Counted from the stretch's first letter, positions 1 through 6,850 are shown. The stretch is 13,837 bases of DNA from Bacteroidota bacterium (GCA_025455125.1 JALONE010000004.1:1-13837), one strand, 5' to 3'. The notes: generated by a model from the sequence alone, not told the origin. Made by a program: numbers and translations.

Positions 1-284
1 CCCACCACATCCTCGAGGTAGGCGTCGGGCGTTCCAGCAACCCGGCCGACAAAGATAGCCCGCCCCTTCTTTCGAAAGAGCAGCAGCGATCCGACGGAAG
101 CGATCAGAAAGACGATCAGCTGCCCATTGAAGCTCGGCAGCAGACCAAGCGCGATGGCCGCGGCGGTCACCCACGCACCGATGCCAAAGAAGAGAATGAC
201 GAACCCCGGAAGAACGAGTTCGGCCAGCATCAAGGCAAGACCCAGCAAGAACCAGAAGAGTACAGGATCCATCGATTCGATCAT
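1..284 (-). CDS. NfeD-like membrane protein, N-terminal part (cut by window start)
   Basis: The reading frame opens at ATG 284 on the minus strand and runs off the left edge, giving 94 codons. A GGGAG Shine-Dalgarno sequence lies about 6 nt upstream of the ATG. The protein starts MIESMDPVLFWFLLGLALML and has three hydrophobic segments (about residues 8-24, 27-48 and 54-70). These are followed by a basic FRKKGR patch and the start of a soluble part (FVGRVAGTPDAYLEDVV). The first helix ends in LAELVLPGFVILFFGIGAW, typical of the short NfeD/YbbK family, whose soluble C-terminal OB-fold would lie outside the window. Family members often partner stomatin/SPFH proteins in the inner membrane; no partner is visible here. 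An alternative start is Met5. It is divergent from the sigma-factor gene, with about 100 bp between them. Confidence 0.75.
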   Translation of the reverse strand, partial: MIESMDPVLFWFLLGLALMLAELVLPGFVILFFGIGAWVTAAAIALGLLPSFNGQLIVFLIASVGSLLLFRKKGRAIFVGRVAGTPDAYLEDVV

Positions 285-364
285 AGGTGCTCCCTGAAAG
301 GTGAGGACAAATCGCCAAATGGTACGGAAAGCGGGACGAAGAATCAAGGCGGCTTGCCAGCCGG

Positions 365-378
365 GCAACCTTTTCGTA
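365..378 (+). promoter_or_regulatory. Candidate regulatory box GCAACCTTTTCGTA upstream of the ECF sigma gene
   Basis: The 14-nt sequence GCAACCTTTTCGTA lies just before the sigma-factor start. A 12/14 match, GCAACCTTCACGTA, occurs at 1342-1355 before the first DUF2892-type gene. AAC-containing -35 elements are common for ECF sigma factors, so an autoregulated promoter or operator is possible. However, the boxes sit only 25-40 nt from the start codons and I see no convincing -10 element. Function is inference. Confidence 0.25.
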
Positions 379-388
379 GATTCCTTCT

Positions 389-1024
389 GTGAAGAAGGGA
401 GCGACAACAACAGCACGGATCTCTTCCGCCGCGGACGATGCGCAATTGATCGCGCTTGCGCAGGCGGGGAACGAACAGGCGTTCACCGTACTGGTCAGAC
501 GGTATGAGGACGTTGTGTTCCGGTTCGCCTTCAAGGTCTGTCGGGATCGCGACAAGGCGGAGGAGGCCTGGCAAGACACATTCGTCAACGTCTTCCGAAA
601 GCTGAATCAGTTCGACGGGAAATCCAAGTTTTCGACCTGGCTGTACACCATCGTCACGAACAATTGCCTGATGAAGCGGCGCAAGCGGAAGCTCGACGAT
701 GCGATCGTTCCTCTCGAACTGCCGGATGGATTCCGGGATGAACCCATGCAGGATTCGAACGGCCGTCCCATCCAGACCATCGCGTCATGGAAAGAGACCC
801 CGCTGCATTCCGTCATGGATACCGAACTGCGCCATACGCTCGATCGCGCTATCGAAAAGCTTCCGTACGACTATCGGATCGTGTTTCTGCTCAGGGACGT
901 GGAGGGAAATTCCGCGGAAGAGACGGCAAAGATCTTGCACCTGTCCGTCCCCGCCGTCAAGTCACGATTGCGACGCGCTCGGGTCTTTCTCCGGGAACGG
1001 TTGAACGAATATATGACATCATGA
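389..1024 (+). CDS. ECF-family RNA polymerase sigma-70 factor
   Basis: This 211-residue protein has the two-domain ECF layout. Region 2 is at about residues 18-103, including DKAEEAWQDTFVNVFRKL (-10 recognition helix area) and FSTWLYTIVTNNCLMKRRKRK. A charged linker (about 104-144) leads to region 4 at about 148-206, with the HTH NSAEETAKILHLSVPAVKSRLRRAR that reads the -35 element. It redirects core RNA polymerase to a stress regulon. The start is GTG 389; an in-frame stop at 377-379 rules out an upstream start, and no good Shine-Dalgarno sequence is visible. The stop overlaps the ATG of the next gene (ATGA at 1021-1024), so sigma and anti-sigma are translationally coupled, as is usual for such pairs. 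The specific ECF subgroup is not assigned. Confidence 0.93.
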   Translation: MKKGATTTARISSAADDAQLIALAQAGNEQAFTVLVRRYEDVVFRFAFKVCRDRDKAEEAWQDTFVNVFRKLNQFDGKSKFSTWLYTIVTNNCLMKRRKRKLDDAIVPLELPDGFRDEPMQDSNGRPIQTIASWKETPLHSVMDTELRHTLDRAIEKLPYDYRIVFLLRDVEGNSAEETAKILHLSVPAVKSRLRRARVFLRERLNEYMTS

Positions 1025-1305
1025 GCGCCAAGAAGCTGAAATGCCGCGAGATCGCGGAACACGTTTGCGCCGAGTTGGATGAGGGGATGAACTCCGCCAA
1101 ATGCCGCGCGATCCGGCGTCATCTTGAAACATGCCCGAACTGCGCATCGTACTTGAACAGCTTGAAGACCACAGTCAAGCTCTATCGCGCCTATCCTGCC
1201 CCCGCGCTCTCCGCCCGCCGAAGAAAAGCCCTGTTCGAGGTCATTCGCCATTCGGGGAAGGAATCAGCCGAATCCCGGAAGAAATCCCAGTCGAAATGCG
1301 GGTGA
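1021..1305 (+). CDS. Zinc-finger anti-sigma factor (soluble, zf-HC2/ZAS type), copy 1
   Basis: This 94-residue protein starts at ATG 1021, overlapping the sigma gene stop. The core is RRHLETCPNCASYLNSLK, giving the H34-x3-C38-x2-C41 signature of ZAS anti-sigma domains, with further Cys/His residues upstream (C8, H14, C16) that could complete the zinc site. There is no transmembrane segment, so it should be cytoplasmic, and the C-terminal tail (about 65-94) is Arg/Lys/Ser-rich. By family knowledge such proteins hold the cognate ECF factor inactive, in some cases releasing it when the Cys ligands are oxidised; redox sensing here is inference. A diverged second copy (1694-1987) aligns through the CPNC-x2-YL-x-SLK-x2-V-x-LY stretch and the downstream Arg-rich helix. 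Confidence 0.85.
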   Translation: MSAKKLKCREIAEHVCAELDEGMNSAKCRAIRRHLETCPNCASYLNSLKTTVKLYRAYPAPALSARRRKALFEVIRHSGKESAESRKKSQSKCG

Positions 1306-1341
1306 ACCTTCCTGCAACTCCGTGCATCCTATGAGTATCAA

Positions 1342-1355
1342 GCAACCTTCACGTA
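1342..1355 (+). promoter_or_regulatory. Second copy of the GCAACCTT-NN-CGTA box
   Basis: GCAACCTTCACGTA matches the box at 365-378 at 12 of 14 positions and lies in the 74-bp gap before the first DUF2892-type gene. It could mark a second ECF-dependent promoter or an operator. Its closeness to ATG 1380 (about 25 nt from box end) is awkward for a -35 element. Confidence 0.25.
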
Positions 1356-1379
1356 TCCCTTTACTCATGGAGATGACCG

Positions 1380-1586
1380 ATGAAACAGAACATGGGCACC
1401 GTTGACCGCGCTTTGCGTACGCTCGTTGCGATCGTGATCGCGATTTTGTACTTTACCGATCAGATCACCGGCACAGCAGCGCTGATTCTTGGACTCTTCG
1501 CAGTCGTTTTCCTCCTGACGAGCTTCATGGCATTCTGTCCGCTCTATCTCCCGTTGAAGCTCTCTACGAAGAAAGAGCAGAAGTAG
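1380..1586 (+). CDS. Small two-helix membrane protein, DUF2892 (YgaP-transmembrane-like), copy 1
   Basis: This 68-residue protein begins MKQNMGTVDRALRTLVAIV, the N-x-G-x2-DR-x2-R opening typical of DUF2892. Two hydrophobic helices follow (about 12-27 and 31-52), then the motif FCPLYLPLKLST and a Lys-rich tail. In this family the segment is found alone or fused to rhodanese (YgaP); its job is unknown, although the conserved Cys-Pro at the end of helix 2 is often noted. GGAG about 9 nt before ATG 1380 serves as ribosome site. It lies 74 bp after the anti-sigma gene and is followed by a strong hairpin with T tract. A second, diverged DUF2892-like gene lies at 1991-2215. Confidence 0.8.
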   Translation: MKQNMGTVDRALRTLVAIVIAILYFTDQITGTAALILGLFAVVFLLTSFMAFCPLYLPLKLSTKKEQK

Positions 1587-1608
1587 GCCAATCGATATTG
1601 ACGCAAAT

Positions 1609-1677
1609 CGGGCAGCGAGATCCCCCCGATGCGGCTGTCTCCCCCTTCAGCCCATCGGACTCGAGCTGCCCGTTTTT
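1609..1677 (+). terminator. Nested hairpin with T5 tract (intrinsic terminator or attenuator)
   Basis: The outer stem CGGGCAGC (1609-1616) pairs with GCTGCCCG (1665-1672). A middle stem CCGATG (1626-1631) pairs with CATCGG (1653-1658), and an inner stem GGCTG (1633-1637) pairs with CAGCC (1648-1652). The loop is 10 nt, and TTTTT follows at 1673-1677. It lies between the first DUF2892 gene and the second anti-sigma gene. Only 16 nt separate the T tract from the next ATG, so it may act as an attenuator rather than a full stop. Confidence 0.7.
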
Positions 1678-1693
1678 GTTGCGGAGTTCGATC

Positions 1694-1987
1694 ATGTCAC
1701 AGGGCCGCCTACATTTGATGATCCCATGCGCGCGCGTTGCGCACCATGTCCAGGAATATCTCGACCTTCGGCTTCATACGTCCGCCGGCCGCACGATCCA
1801 CACCCACCTCCGGCATTGTCCGAATTGCTCGGCATATCTTGACAGCCTGAAGAAGATGGTCTTCCTCTATCAACGAGTCGCAAGTCCCCGGCCGTCGGCC
1901 GCGATGAAACGACGACTGCACACGCTGCTCCATCGTCAGTTCGTCGCCGCACATTCTCATCAATCGCATTCACAGAAAGATCATTGA
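1694..1987 (+). CDS. Zinc-finger anti-sigma-like protein, copy 2 (no adjacent sigma factor)
   Basis: This 97-residue protein has H38-x3-C42-x2-C45 in HLRHCPNCSAYLDSLKKMV, the ZAS/zf-HC2 signature. The stretch from CPNC to the LY pair and the basic helix after it closely resemble the anti-sigma protein at 1021-1305, so the two look like paralogues from a tandem duplication. The C-terminus is His-rich (HSHQSHSQKDH), which could bind metal. I chose ATG 1694, with a weak GCGGAG about 7 nt upstream. A TTG at 1598 would extend the protein, but the extension would translate through the terminator hairpin. There is no membrane segment and no sigma gene beside it, so it may act on the same ECF factor or another one. 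Its stop is 3 nt before the next ATG. Confidence 0.72.
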   Translation: MSQGRLHLMIPCARVAHHVQEYLDLRLHTSAGRTIHTHLRHCPNCSAYLDSLKKMVFLYQRVASPRPSAAMKRRLHTLLHRQFVAAHSHQSHSQKDH

Positions 1988-1990
1988 TCC

Positions 1991-2215
1991 ATGTCCCCGA
2001 CCATCCGAACCTCCATGCGCTGGGTGCTTGCCGCTTCCGGACTTGGCCTTGGCTACGCGTATCTTCAGATCGACCCGCGGCTGCTGTACCTCGGACTTGC
2101 TTTCGTTGCGCTGTTCCTCGGCGCCACCGACTTCGGAAGACAATGTCCATTGTTCCAAGGCTTGAGGAACATCATCGTCCGCCGCAACGGACTGTATGAG
2201 AAGATTGACCACTGA
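1991..2215 (+). CDS. Small two-helix membrane protein, DUF2892-like, copy 2
   Basis: This 74-residue protein reads MSPTIRTSMRWVLAASGLGL and has hydrophobic helices at about 11-26 and 30-46. The second ends in FGRQCPLFQGL, mirroring the FCPLY motif of the protein at 1380-1586. The N-terminal DR motif of the family is not conserved, so the copy has diverged. It follows the second anti-sigma-like gene by 3 nt, repeating the anti-sigma then DUF2892 order seen upstream. The ribosome site is weak. Its last codons (D-H-stop) lie inside a heptanucleotide repeat array that supplies the TGA. Function is unknown; it is expected in the inner membrane. Confidence 0.7.
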   Translation: MSPTIRTSMRWVLAASGLGLGYAYLQIDPRLLYLGLAFVALFLGATDFGRQCPLFQGLRNIIVRRNGLYEKIDH

Positions 2216-2235
2216 TTACTGACCACTGACGACTG
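2205..2235. repeat. Heptanucleotide repeat array (CTGAYYA-type), about 4.4 units
   Basis: The units are TTGACCA, CTGATTA, CTGACCA, CTGACGA and a final CTG, strictly 7 nt apart from 2205. TGA recurs every 7 nt, so stops occur in all three rightward frames, and the first in-frame TGA ends the DUF2892-like gene. The same period and TGA phase recur at 7693-7741. Confidence 0.7.
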
Positions 2236-2241
2236 CCTCCT

Positions 2242-2688
2242 ATGACAAAAGAAATCTTTCTCCGCCAACTCAAAGGCAACACCCTCGTTTCCAAGGGGGA
2301 ATCCAATCACTGGGTCGTGTTGGATACCAAGCCTGAAGTCGGCGGTCACTCCGCCGGCACGACGCCGAAAGAACTCATGCTGATGGCGCTCGCGGGCTGC
2401 ACATCCATGGACGTGATCCCCATCCTCAAAAAGAAACGCTCTCCCGTTGCCGGATTCGAATGCCGCGTCAAAGGAACAGAGCGCGAGGAGCATCCAAAGT
2501 ACTTCACGGACATCCACATTGAGTATGTCTTCTACGGGGACGGGATCAAGCCGGAGGATGTCGAGCGTGCGATCGAGCTTTCGGAAACGAAATACTGCTC
2601 CGTCTCGGGGCAACTGCGCGGAACGGCGAACATCACGACATCCTACCGCATCGAACCCGCCTCCGCGCTGAACGAAGCGCAAGGGTAA
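2242..2688 (+). CDS. OsmC/Ohr-family protein (OsmC-like, YhfA-type)
   Basis: This 148-residue protein is about the normal length for the family. It contains two conserved cysteines: C53 in MALAGCTSMDVIPILKKK, the central-helix motif, and C119 in ETKYCSVSGQL. In true OsmC/Ohr peroxidases this pair reduces organic hydroperoxides. The GGHSAGTTPKELMLMALAGC stretch is characteristic of the OsmC fold and of YhfA-like members, for which peroxidase activity is less certain. It is cytoplasmic, with no signal peptide. The start at ATG 2242 lies just after the heptad array and has no recognisable Shine-Dalgarno sequence (CTGCCTCCT precedes it). Its stop is 16 nt before the response regulator, so the two may be co-transcribed. 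A role in thiol or peroxide stress fits the sigma/anti-sigma neighbours. Confidence 0.85.
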   Translation: MTKEIFLRQLKGNTLVSKGESNHWVVLDTKPEVGGHSAGTTPKELMLMALAGCTSMDVIPILKKKRSPVAGFECRVKGTEREEHPKYFTDIHIEYVFYGDGIKPEDVERAIELSETKYCSVSGQLRGTANITTSYRIEPASALNEAQG

Positions 2689-2704
2689 TCGCCGCAGGCG
2701 TGCC

Positions 2705-4087
2705 ATGCCGACTCCTCGCAATACCGTCCCGTTCCGCATCCTTCTCGTCGACGACGAGGTCGCTCAACGCAGTGTCCTCGCCGGGTTTCTTCGGAAGCGC
2801 AAGCACGCGGTCGCCGAGGCCGGCACCGTCGACGATGCCGTGTCGGCATTTCGCGAACGCCCGTTCGATCTCGTTCTCTCCGACTACCGGATGCCCGGAC
2901 GGACGGGGAACGATCTCCTCAACGAGGTTCGAGCCCTGCATCCCGAGACTACCGTGGTGATCATGACCGCCTTCGCCTCGGTCGAGGGTGCGGTCGACGC
3001 GATGCGCGCGGGCGCGTATGATTATTTGACGAAGCCGATCGACCTCGACGAACTCGAGATCCTGATCGCCCGCATTCAGGAACGCACGCGCCTGCTTTCT
3101 GAGAACCGCTCGCTCAAGGAAGAACTCGCTGCGCGTTACAAGTTCGACGGCATCGTCTCCCAGTCATCGATCATGGATTCTGTCCTCGACACCGCCGCGC
3201 GGGCGGCTGCGAGCAATGCGGCGGTACTGATCCGCGGAGAGAGCGGAACCGGAAAGGAACTCATCGCCCGCGCCGTGCATCATCGCAGTCCCCGAAGCGT
3301 TCGTCCGTTCATCGCGGTGAACACCGCAGCCCTGAACGACCAACTGCTGGAAAGCGAGCTGTTCGGTCATGAGCGCGGGGCCTTTACCGGCGCGGACCGC
3401 CAACGGCAGGGACGCTTCGAACTTGCGGACGGGGGAACGATCTTCCTCGATGAGATTGGAGACATCTCGCCGGCGACACAGGTGAAACTCTTGCGCGTGC
3501 TTCAGGAACATGAACTTGTTCGCGTGGGAGGATCGGAAACGATCACAGTGGACGTTCGCGTGGTGGCGGCGACCAATCGCGACCTGGAGGCGGCGATTCG
3601 GAGCGGTACCTTTCGAGAGGATCTGTATTACAGACTCAACGTCGTTTCGGTCGAGATCCCTCCGTTGCGCAAGCGGCGGGAGGATGTACCCGCCCTGCTC
3701 GACCATTTTCTCGCGACGTATGCGAAGGAAAACAAGCGCAAAGGTCTGGCCTTCTCGCGCGAGGCGTGGGAGCAGTTGCTCCGGTATGATTATCCCGGAA
3801 ACGTGCGCGAGCTACAGAACATCGTCCAGCGCTCCGTGATCCTATCGCGCGAGGAACAGATCACGGTGAATGACCTCCCCCAGGCTGTCAGGACGCTGGC
3901 CAGCGAGGCAGTGCGAACCGAGGATGTTTCGAGCGACACGTTGCCCGCCCGCATCGACCGGCTGGAGAAGGAGATGATCTTCGAGGCGCTGCGCCTGACC
4001 GGAGGAAACCAGTCGAAGGCGGCGGAGCGTCTGGGATTATCGGAAAGGAATCTGCGGTATCGGCTGAAGAAATGGGGTGCAAAATAG
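2705..4087 (+). CDS. NtrC-family sigma-54-dependent response regulator
   Basis: This 460-residue protein has all three standard parts. The receiver domain (about 10-125) carries acidic D16/D17, phospho-acceptor D60 in VLSDYRMPG, T88 and K110. The AAA+ domain (about 148-380) carries Walker A GESGTGKE (178-185), the sigma-54 contact loop GAFTGA (225-230), Walker B GTIFLDE (244-250) and the arginine region FREDLYYRLN (303-312). The C-terminal Fis-type HTH is at about 433-457 (GGNQSKAAERLGLSERNLRYRLKKW). It should activate -24/-12 promoters by ATP hydrolysis after phosphorylation. The likely partner kinase is at 9889-11889 and likely targets are the divergent promoters at 7753-7938; both links are inference. 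The gene converges on the cytochrome operon and ends in a hairpin shared with it. No residue essential for sigma-54 activation is missing. Confidence 0.95.
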   Translation: MPTPRNTVPFRILLVDDEVAQRSVLAGFLRKRKHAVAEAGTVDDAVSAFRERPFDLVLSDYRMPGRTGNDLLNEVRALHPETTVVIMTAFASVEGAVDAMRAGAYDYLTKPIDLDELEILIARIQERTRLLSENRSLKEELAARYKFDGIVSQSSIMDSVLDTAARAAASNAAVLIRGESGTGKELIARAVHHRSPRSVRPFIAVNTAALNDQLLESELFGHERGAFTGADRQRQGRFELADGGTIFLDEIGDISPATQVKLLRVLQEHELVRVGGSETITVDVRVVAATNRDLEAAIRSGTFREDLYYRLNVVSVEIPPLRKRREDVPALLDHFLATYAKENKRKGLAFSREAWEQLLRYDYPGNVRELQNIVQRSVILSREEQITVNDLPQAVRTLASEAVRTEDVSSDTLPARIDRLEKEMIFEALRLTGGNQSKAAERLGLSERNLRYRLKKWGAK

Positions 4088-4126
4088 GCGAGACTCCCGG
4101 CTTCTTAATCTGCCGGGAGTCTCGCC
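4087..4126. terminator. 15-bp perfect hairpin between convergent genes
   Basis: GGCGAGACTCCCGGC (4087-4101) pairs perfectly with GCCGGGAGTCTCGCC (4112-4126) around a 10-nt loop, and its first base is the last base of the regulator's TAG stop. Read leftward, the stem is followed by CTATTTTG, a T-rich tract, so it fits best as intrinsic terminator of the minus-strand cytochrome operon. Read rightward, the tail is AAAAC, so termination of the regulator gene would be weaker. Confidence 0.85.
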
Positions 4127-4150
4127 AAAACCGCACCCCTCTACTTCCTC

Positions 4151-5308
4151 CTAGAACGCCACTACAAATCCCGCTCCCAAGCGGTGAGCCCCCAGCGTCG
4201 CGTTGTACGTGTATTCCCCCACCAATCGCATATTCCGCCCAAGCATGTAGTTTGCATTCGCCGTCATGGATTCATATTCCAACCCCGGGTATTCCGATTT
4301 CACCCAATTGTACAGCAGAACCCCGTACCAGTCGCTTCGGTCGCCCCCCGGAGAGTACACCAATTCCGCGAACGCCCCCTCCGTCTTCTTTTTATTCGCC
4401 AAGACCGTGAAGTCCGGGCGGTCGTCGGTCCGCATCACGTACTGCAGGTTCAATTCGAGCGGCTCGAAGCTGAGCGTGAGATCCGGTCCATAGATGGCGG
4501 TGGCATTGACCGAAGTATCCCGGTCTTCGCTCCCGCTGTATCCGAACACGCCGATCCGAAGATGCTCGCCAACGTCCTGCGAGAGCCGCAGCACGAAGTT
4601 CTTGTTGGCATCGTTGTCGAACATGCCTTGATCCGATTCTCCGATACCGTTCCCGTTCAGGACTTCAACGATGATATCCGTCTTTGTCGGAAGGCTGTAC
4701 GTCAGCATCAGCCCTCGGTCGTACGTCAGTCCCGCTCGGGAGGCCCCCACGTCCGTATTGTAGATGGAGTAATCCTCTTTCGTCAGCCGCAATTCCCGTT
4801 TGAAGAGCGGATCGGATACCTGGAATTGCCCCGCATACAGATCGAGATCCTGCCCGAACAAGTCGTTGAACATCACGAAGGCGTCCTCCAATCCAACGAC
4901 CTCGCCGCGTTCATTCATGAGAAAGTACATGTAGTAGCTCACGGTCTTCGTCACGAGACCTCCGGAAAGGATCTTCGCAACCCACGGCATCTGGACGTCC
5001 GTGCGTGACGCTCCGTTCTTCTCGAAGTTCAACCAACCCTCGAACCGCATCGCCAGCGGGATCTCCCGCATCAACAACATCCCATCATCTCCGGTCTCCC
5101 GCAGGAATCGCGCCGGCTCCTGGTCCGGAAGCCGGAATCCGTTCCCGGCGAACTCGTCTCCGAACGGCTTCAACTTCGGGAATGGCGCATGACAAGTGGA
5201 ACAGGACATATCATACTTGCGCGCGAACGCGGGGATCGCTGCACTGTCCTGCACGAGCAGGAGCACGGCAGCGAGCGATACAAGCAACAATGTGATCGGC
5301 TTCTTCAT
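4151..5308 (-). CDS. Fused monoheme c-type cytochrome-porin, Cyc2-like architecture
   Basis: From ATG 5308 the protein is 385 residues. GGAG lies 6 nt upstream; an ATG 12 nt earlier lacks a ribosome site. A signal peptide (1-24, cleavage near DSAA|IPAF) precedes a short cytochrome segment with one heme site C36-S-T-C-H40 and PFPKLKPFGDEFAGNGFRL. The remaining roughly 310 residues show alternating polar/aromatic strands and end in GAGFVVAF, with a terminal Phe as expected of a BAM-assembled outer-membrane barrel. This is the layout of Cyc2, the fused cytochrome-porin used in Fe(II) oxidation, but similar single-heme barrels occur in organisms not known to oxidise iron, so the substrate is open. 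It starts 17 nt after the five-heme cytochrome gene and is the last gene of the operon. Confidence 0.75.
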   Translation of the reverse strand: MKKPITLLLVSLAAVLLLVQDSAAIPAFARKYDMSCSTCHAPFPKLKPFGDEFAGNGFRLPDQEPARFLRETGDDGMLLMREIPLAMRFEGWLNFEKNGASRTDVQMPWVAKILSGGLVTKTVSYYMYFLMNERGEVVGLEDAFVMFNDLFGQDLDLYAGQFQVSDPLFKRELRLTKEDYSIYNTDVGASRAGLTYDRGLMLTYSLPTKTDIIVEVLNGNGIGESDQGMFDNDANKNFVLRLSQDVGEHLRIGVFGYSGSEDRDTSVNATAIYGPDLTLSFEPLELNLQYVMRTDDRPDFTVLANKKKTEGAFAELVYSPGGDRSDWYGVLLYNWVKSEYPGLEYESMTANANYMLGRNMRLVGEYTYNATLGAHRLGAGFVVAF

Positions 5309-5325
5309 CGGCGACTCCATTCGTT

Positions 5326-6678
5326 CTAGGGAAGGATCGTGATCGTGGTGAAATGCTGCCCGACCTCGATGATCTCGGCCTCCTCCATCGGCACGCCGAG
5401 AAACTCCGCGATCGGTGTGGGCAGTTTCTGGTAGTTCAGCGTCGCCGTGATCGTCATCGGTCCCGGCGCGGCTGTTTCGGGGATCTTCCAGGTGTAGGTC
5501 TCAAGTTTCGTCTCGCGAGGACCGATCCGATAGTCCGGTCCGAATGACGCGGTGTTCCATTGCATGATGGTCATTCGTCCCTGGGGATCGAGATACGGCA
5601 GGCGGTAGATGCGGTCTCCTTCCGGCACGCCATCGCGCTGCACGCCCTTGAAGTCCGGGATGTCAAGCGGGATCCCCATATCCTGGTAGGCGAGTGTATT
5701 CGCCGCAATGGTGTATTCCTCGCCGGTGAATCCTTTCTTGTCAACAGGGAGATGGAACTCATTCCCCTTCGCATCCTTCGCAACCACATGCAGCCACAGC
5801 ATCCGTTCTTCCGCACTCCCTGTCGGGAACTTGTGTCCGGTCTTCTGATTGAAGAGGGCCGCCGTGAACTTCACCCGTTCCCCCGGTTCGAGTTCACGGA
5901 TATCCGGATGGATGCGCACCTCGACGGTCCCGCGGACCTTGCCGATATCATGTGCCCCATGGAACAGATGCTGCGCAACGTCCGGCGATTCAACTGCCAT
6001 GGAGGCACTCCGCCCCGGTGCGTACGTCATGTGGCATTTCTGACACGGCACGCCTTCTTTCGCGTACGGTCCTTCCTTCCATTCGAGATGCGTCGACTTC
6101 ACCCAAAGGCCGTACGGGTCCATCTCATTGTGGCAGGTCCCGCAGAGATCCGCCGACTTGTGAAAATCGGACTTTCGTGTTTCGTGCGCTGGGGAGACAA
6201 TCCCTTCGCGCGGGCCGTACTTCACGCGTCCGGGCTGAGAAATGAAATTGAAGTTGTGGGGAACATCCCCCTTGAATCCGGTCACGGTATGGCAGATATC
6301 GCAGTTGACCGATTCATTCGCCCGGCTCTTCGCTTCCGGCTTGGGAGGCGGGATGTCGTTCGCGAGAAATGCCATCGGCGAGTGGCAGCCGTTGCAGCCG
6401 GCCTTCACTCCGGCAACCTTGGGATCTTTTTCCGCGTGCGGAATGGCAAGCTTGAAGTACTCGATCTCATCCCAATGGTGCGTGTAGGCTTGCGACATCA
6501 TCGCCTGTTTCCATTGCTGATAGAAATCGACGTGACAAGATGCCCCGCACGCTTCAGGACGTTCGAAGTTCTCGTAGGATTGCGAGCCAAGCGCCTCCTC
6601 GCCTGCAAGTTGCGAGAGAAGCCGTATGGGAATGAGCAGGAAGACAACCAGGGTTGACTGCAGAAGAGAATACCTCAT
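5326..6678 (-). CDS. Periplasmic multiheme (five-heme) c-type cytochrome, c554-like
   Basis: The protein is 450 residues from ATG 6678 (GGAG 8 nt upstream). The frame is open further, to 6858, but that extension is not hydrophobic and overlaps the preceding gene. A signal peptide (about 1-22) is followed by five heme-type sites: C44-GAS-C48-H49 (CX3CH, unusual spacing), CNGCH 95-99, CDICH 126-130, CGTCH 179-183 and CQKCH 212-216. The first site with DFYQQWKQAMMSQA resembles cytochrome c554-type opening motifs. After residue 250 a heme-free beta-rich domain contains GHKFPTG (281-287), a motif I associate with this kind of multiheme protein. It probably carries electrons in the periplasm between the membrane protein upstream (6851-7678) and the outer-membrane cytochrome-porin downstream. 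The enzymatic substrate, if any, is unknown. Confidence 0.85.
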   Translation of the reverse strand: MRYSLLQSTLVVFLLIPIRLLSQLAGEEALGSQSYENFERPEACGASCHVDFYQQWKQAMMSQAYTHHWDEIEYFKLAIPHAEKDPKVAGVKAGCNGCHSPMAFLANDIPPPKPEAKSRANESVNCDICHTVTGFKGDVPHNFNFISQPGRVKYGPREGIVSPAHETRKSDFHKSADLCGTCHNEMDPYGLWVKSTHLEWKEGPYAKEGVPCQKCHMTYAPGRSASMAVESPDVAQHLFHGAHDIGKVRGTVEVRIHPDIRELEPGERVKFTAALFNQKTGHKFPTGSAEERMLWLHVVAKDAKGNEFHLPVDKKGFTGEEYTIAANTLAYQDMGIPLDIPDFKGVQRDGVPEGDRIYRLPYLDPQGRMTIMQWNTASFGPDYRIGPRETKLETYTWKIPETAAPGPMTITATLNYQKLPTPIAEFLGVPMEEAEIIEVGQHFTTITILP

Positions 6679-6850
6679 GAATCGTGCTCCAGTGGTGGTG
6701 AGAGGGAAGGAAGGAGCGGCCACATCGATCGAATGCAACCTACGGAATTGGCGTTTGAAAGACAAGCGCATGCGAACGACCGGCGAACGAAGAAGACCCA
6801 GGTGTGAGTTCGATTCCTCGTCCGGCCGATCCGGTCGTCCGTCATGCAGA
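6679..6850. other. 172-bp intergenic gap in the cytochrome operon with an 8-bp inverted repeat
   Basis: ACGACCGG (6776-6783) and CCGGTCGT (6831-6838) could pair across 47 nt. Inside, CGAAC (6784-6788) could pair with GTTCG (6808-6812). I see no clear promoter or T-tract terminator. The gap is longer than other spacings in this operon, so processing or a structured leader is possible but unproven. Confidence 0.3.

Noticed and set aside
1598..1693. TTG 1598 start for the second anti-sigma-like protein
   Set aside because: It would translate through the nested terminator hairpin and adds a Pro/Ser-rich stretch absent from the paralogue. ATG 1694 gives matching length.
4184..5008. 274-codon plus-strand frame opposite the cytochrome-porin
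   Set aside because: It is a shadow of a convincing barrel gene, lies beyond the convergent terminator, and lacks any family feature.
5560..6657. Long open frame of 365 codons on the plus strand opposite the multiheme cytochrome
   Set aside because: It is antisense to a gene with clear heme motifs, has no ribosome site or recognisable domain, and its composition (Arg/His-rich) is that of a shadow frame in GC-rich DNA.
6791..6838. tRNA-like 3' end (GTTCGATTC at 6808-6816 within AGGTGTGAGTTCGATTCC)
   Set aside because: The T-arm flanks do not pair (GTGAG against CCTCG) and no D-arm, anticodon arm or acceptor partner is present upstream. A nine-base match can occur by chance, so no tRNA or tRNA remnant is called.
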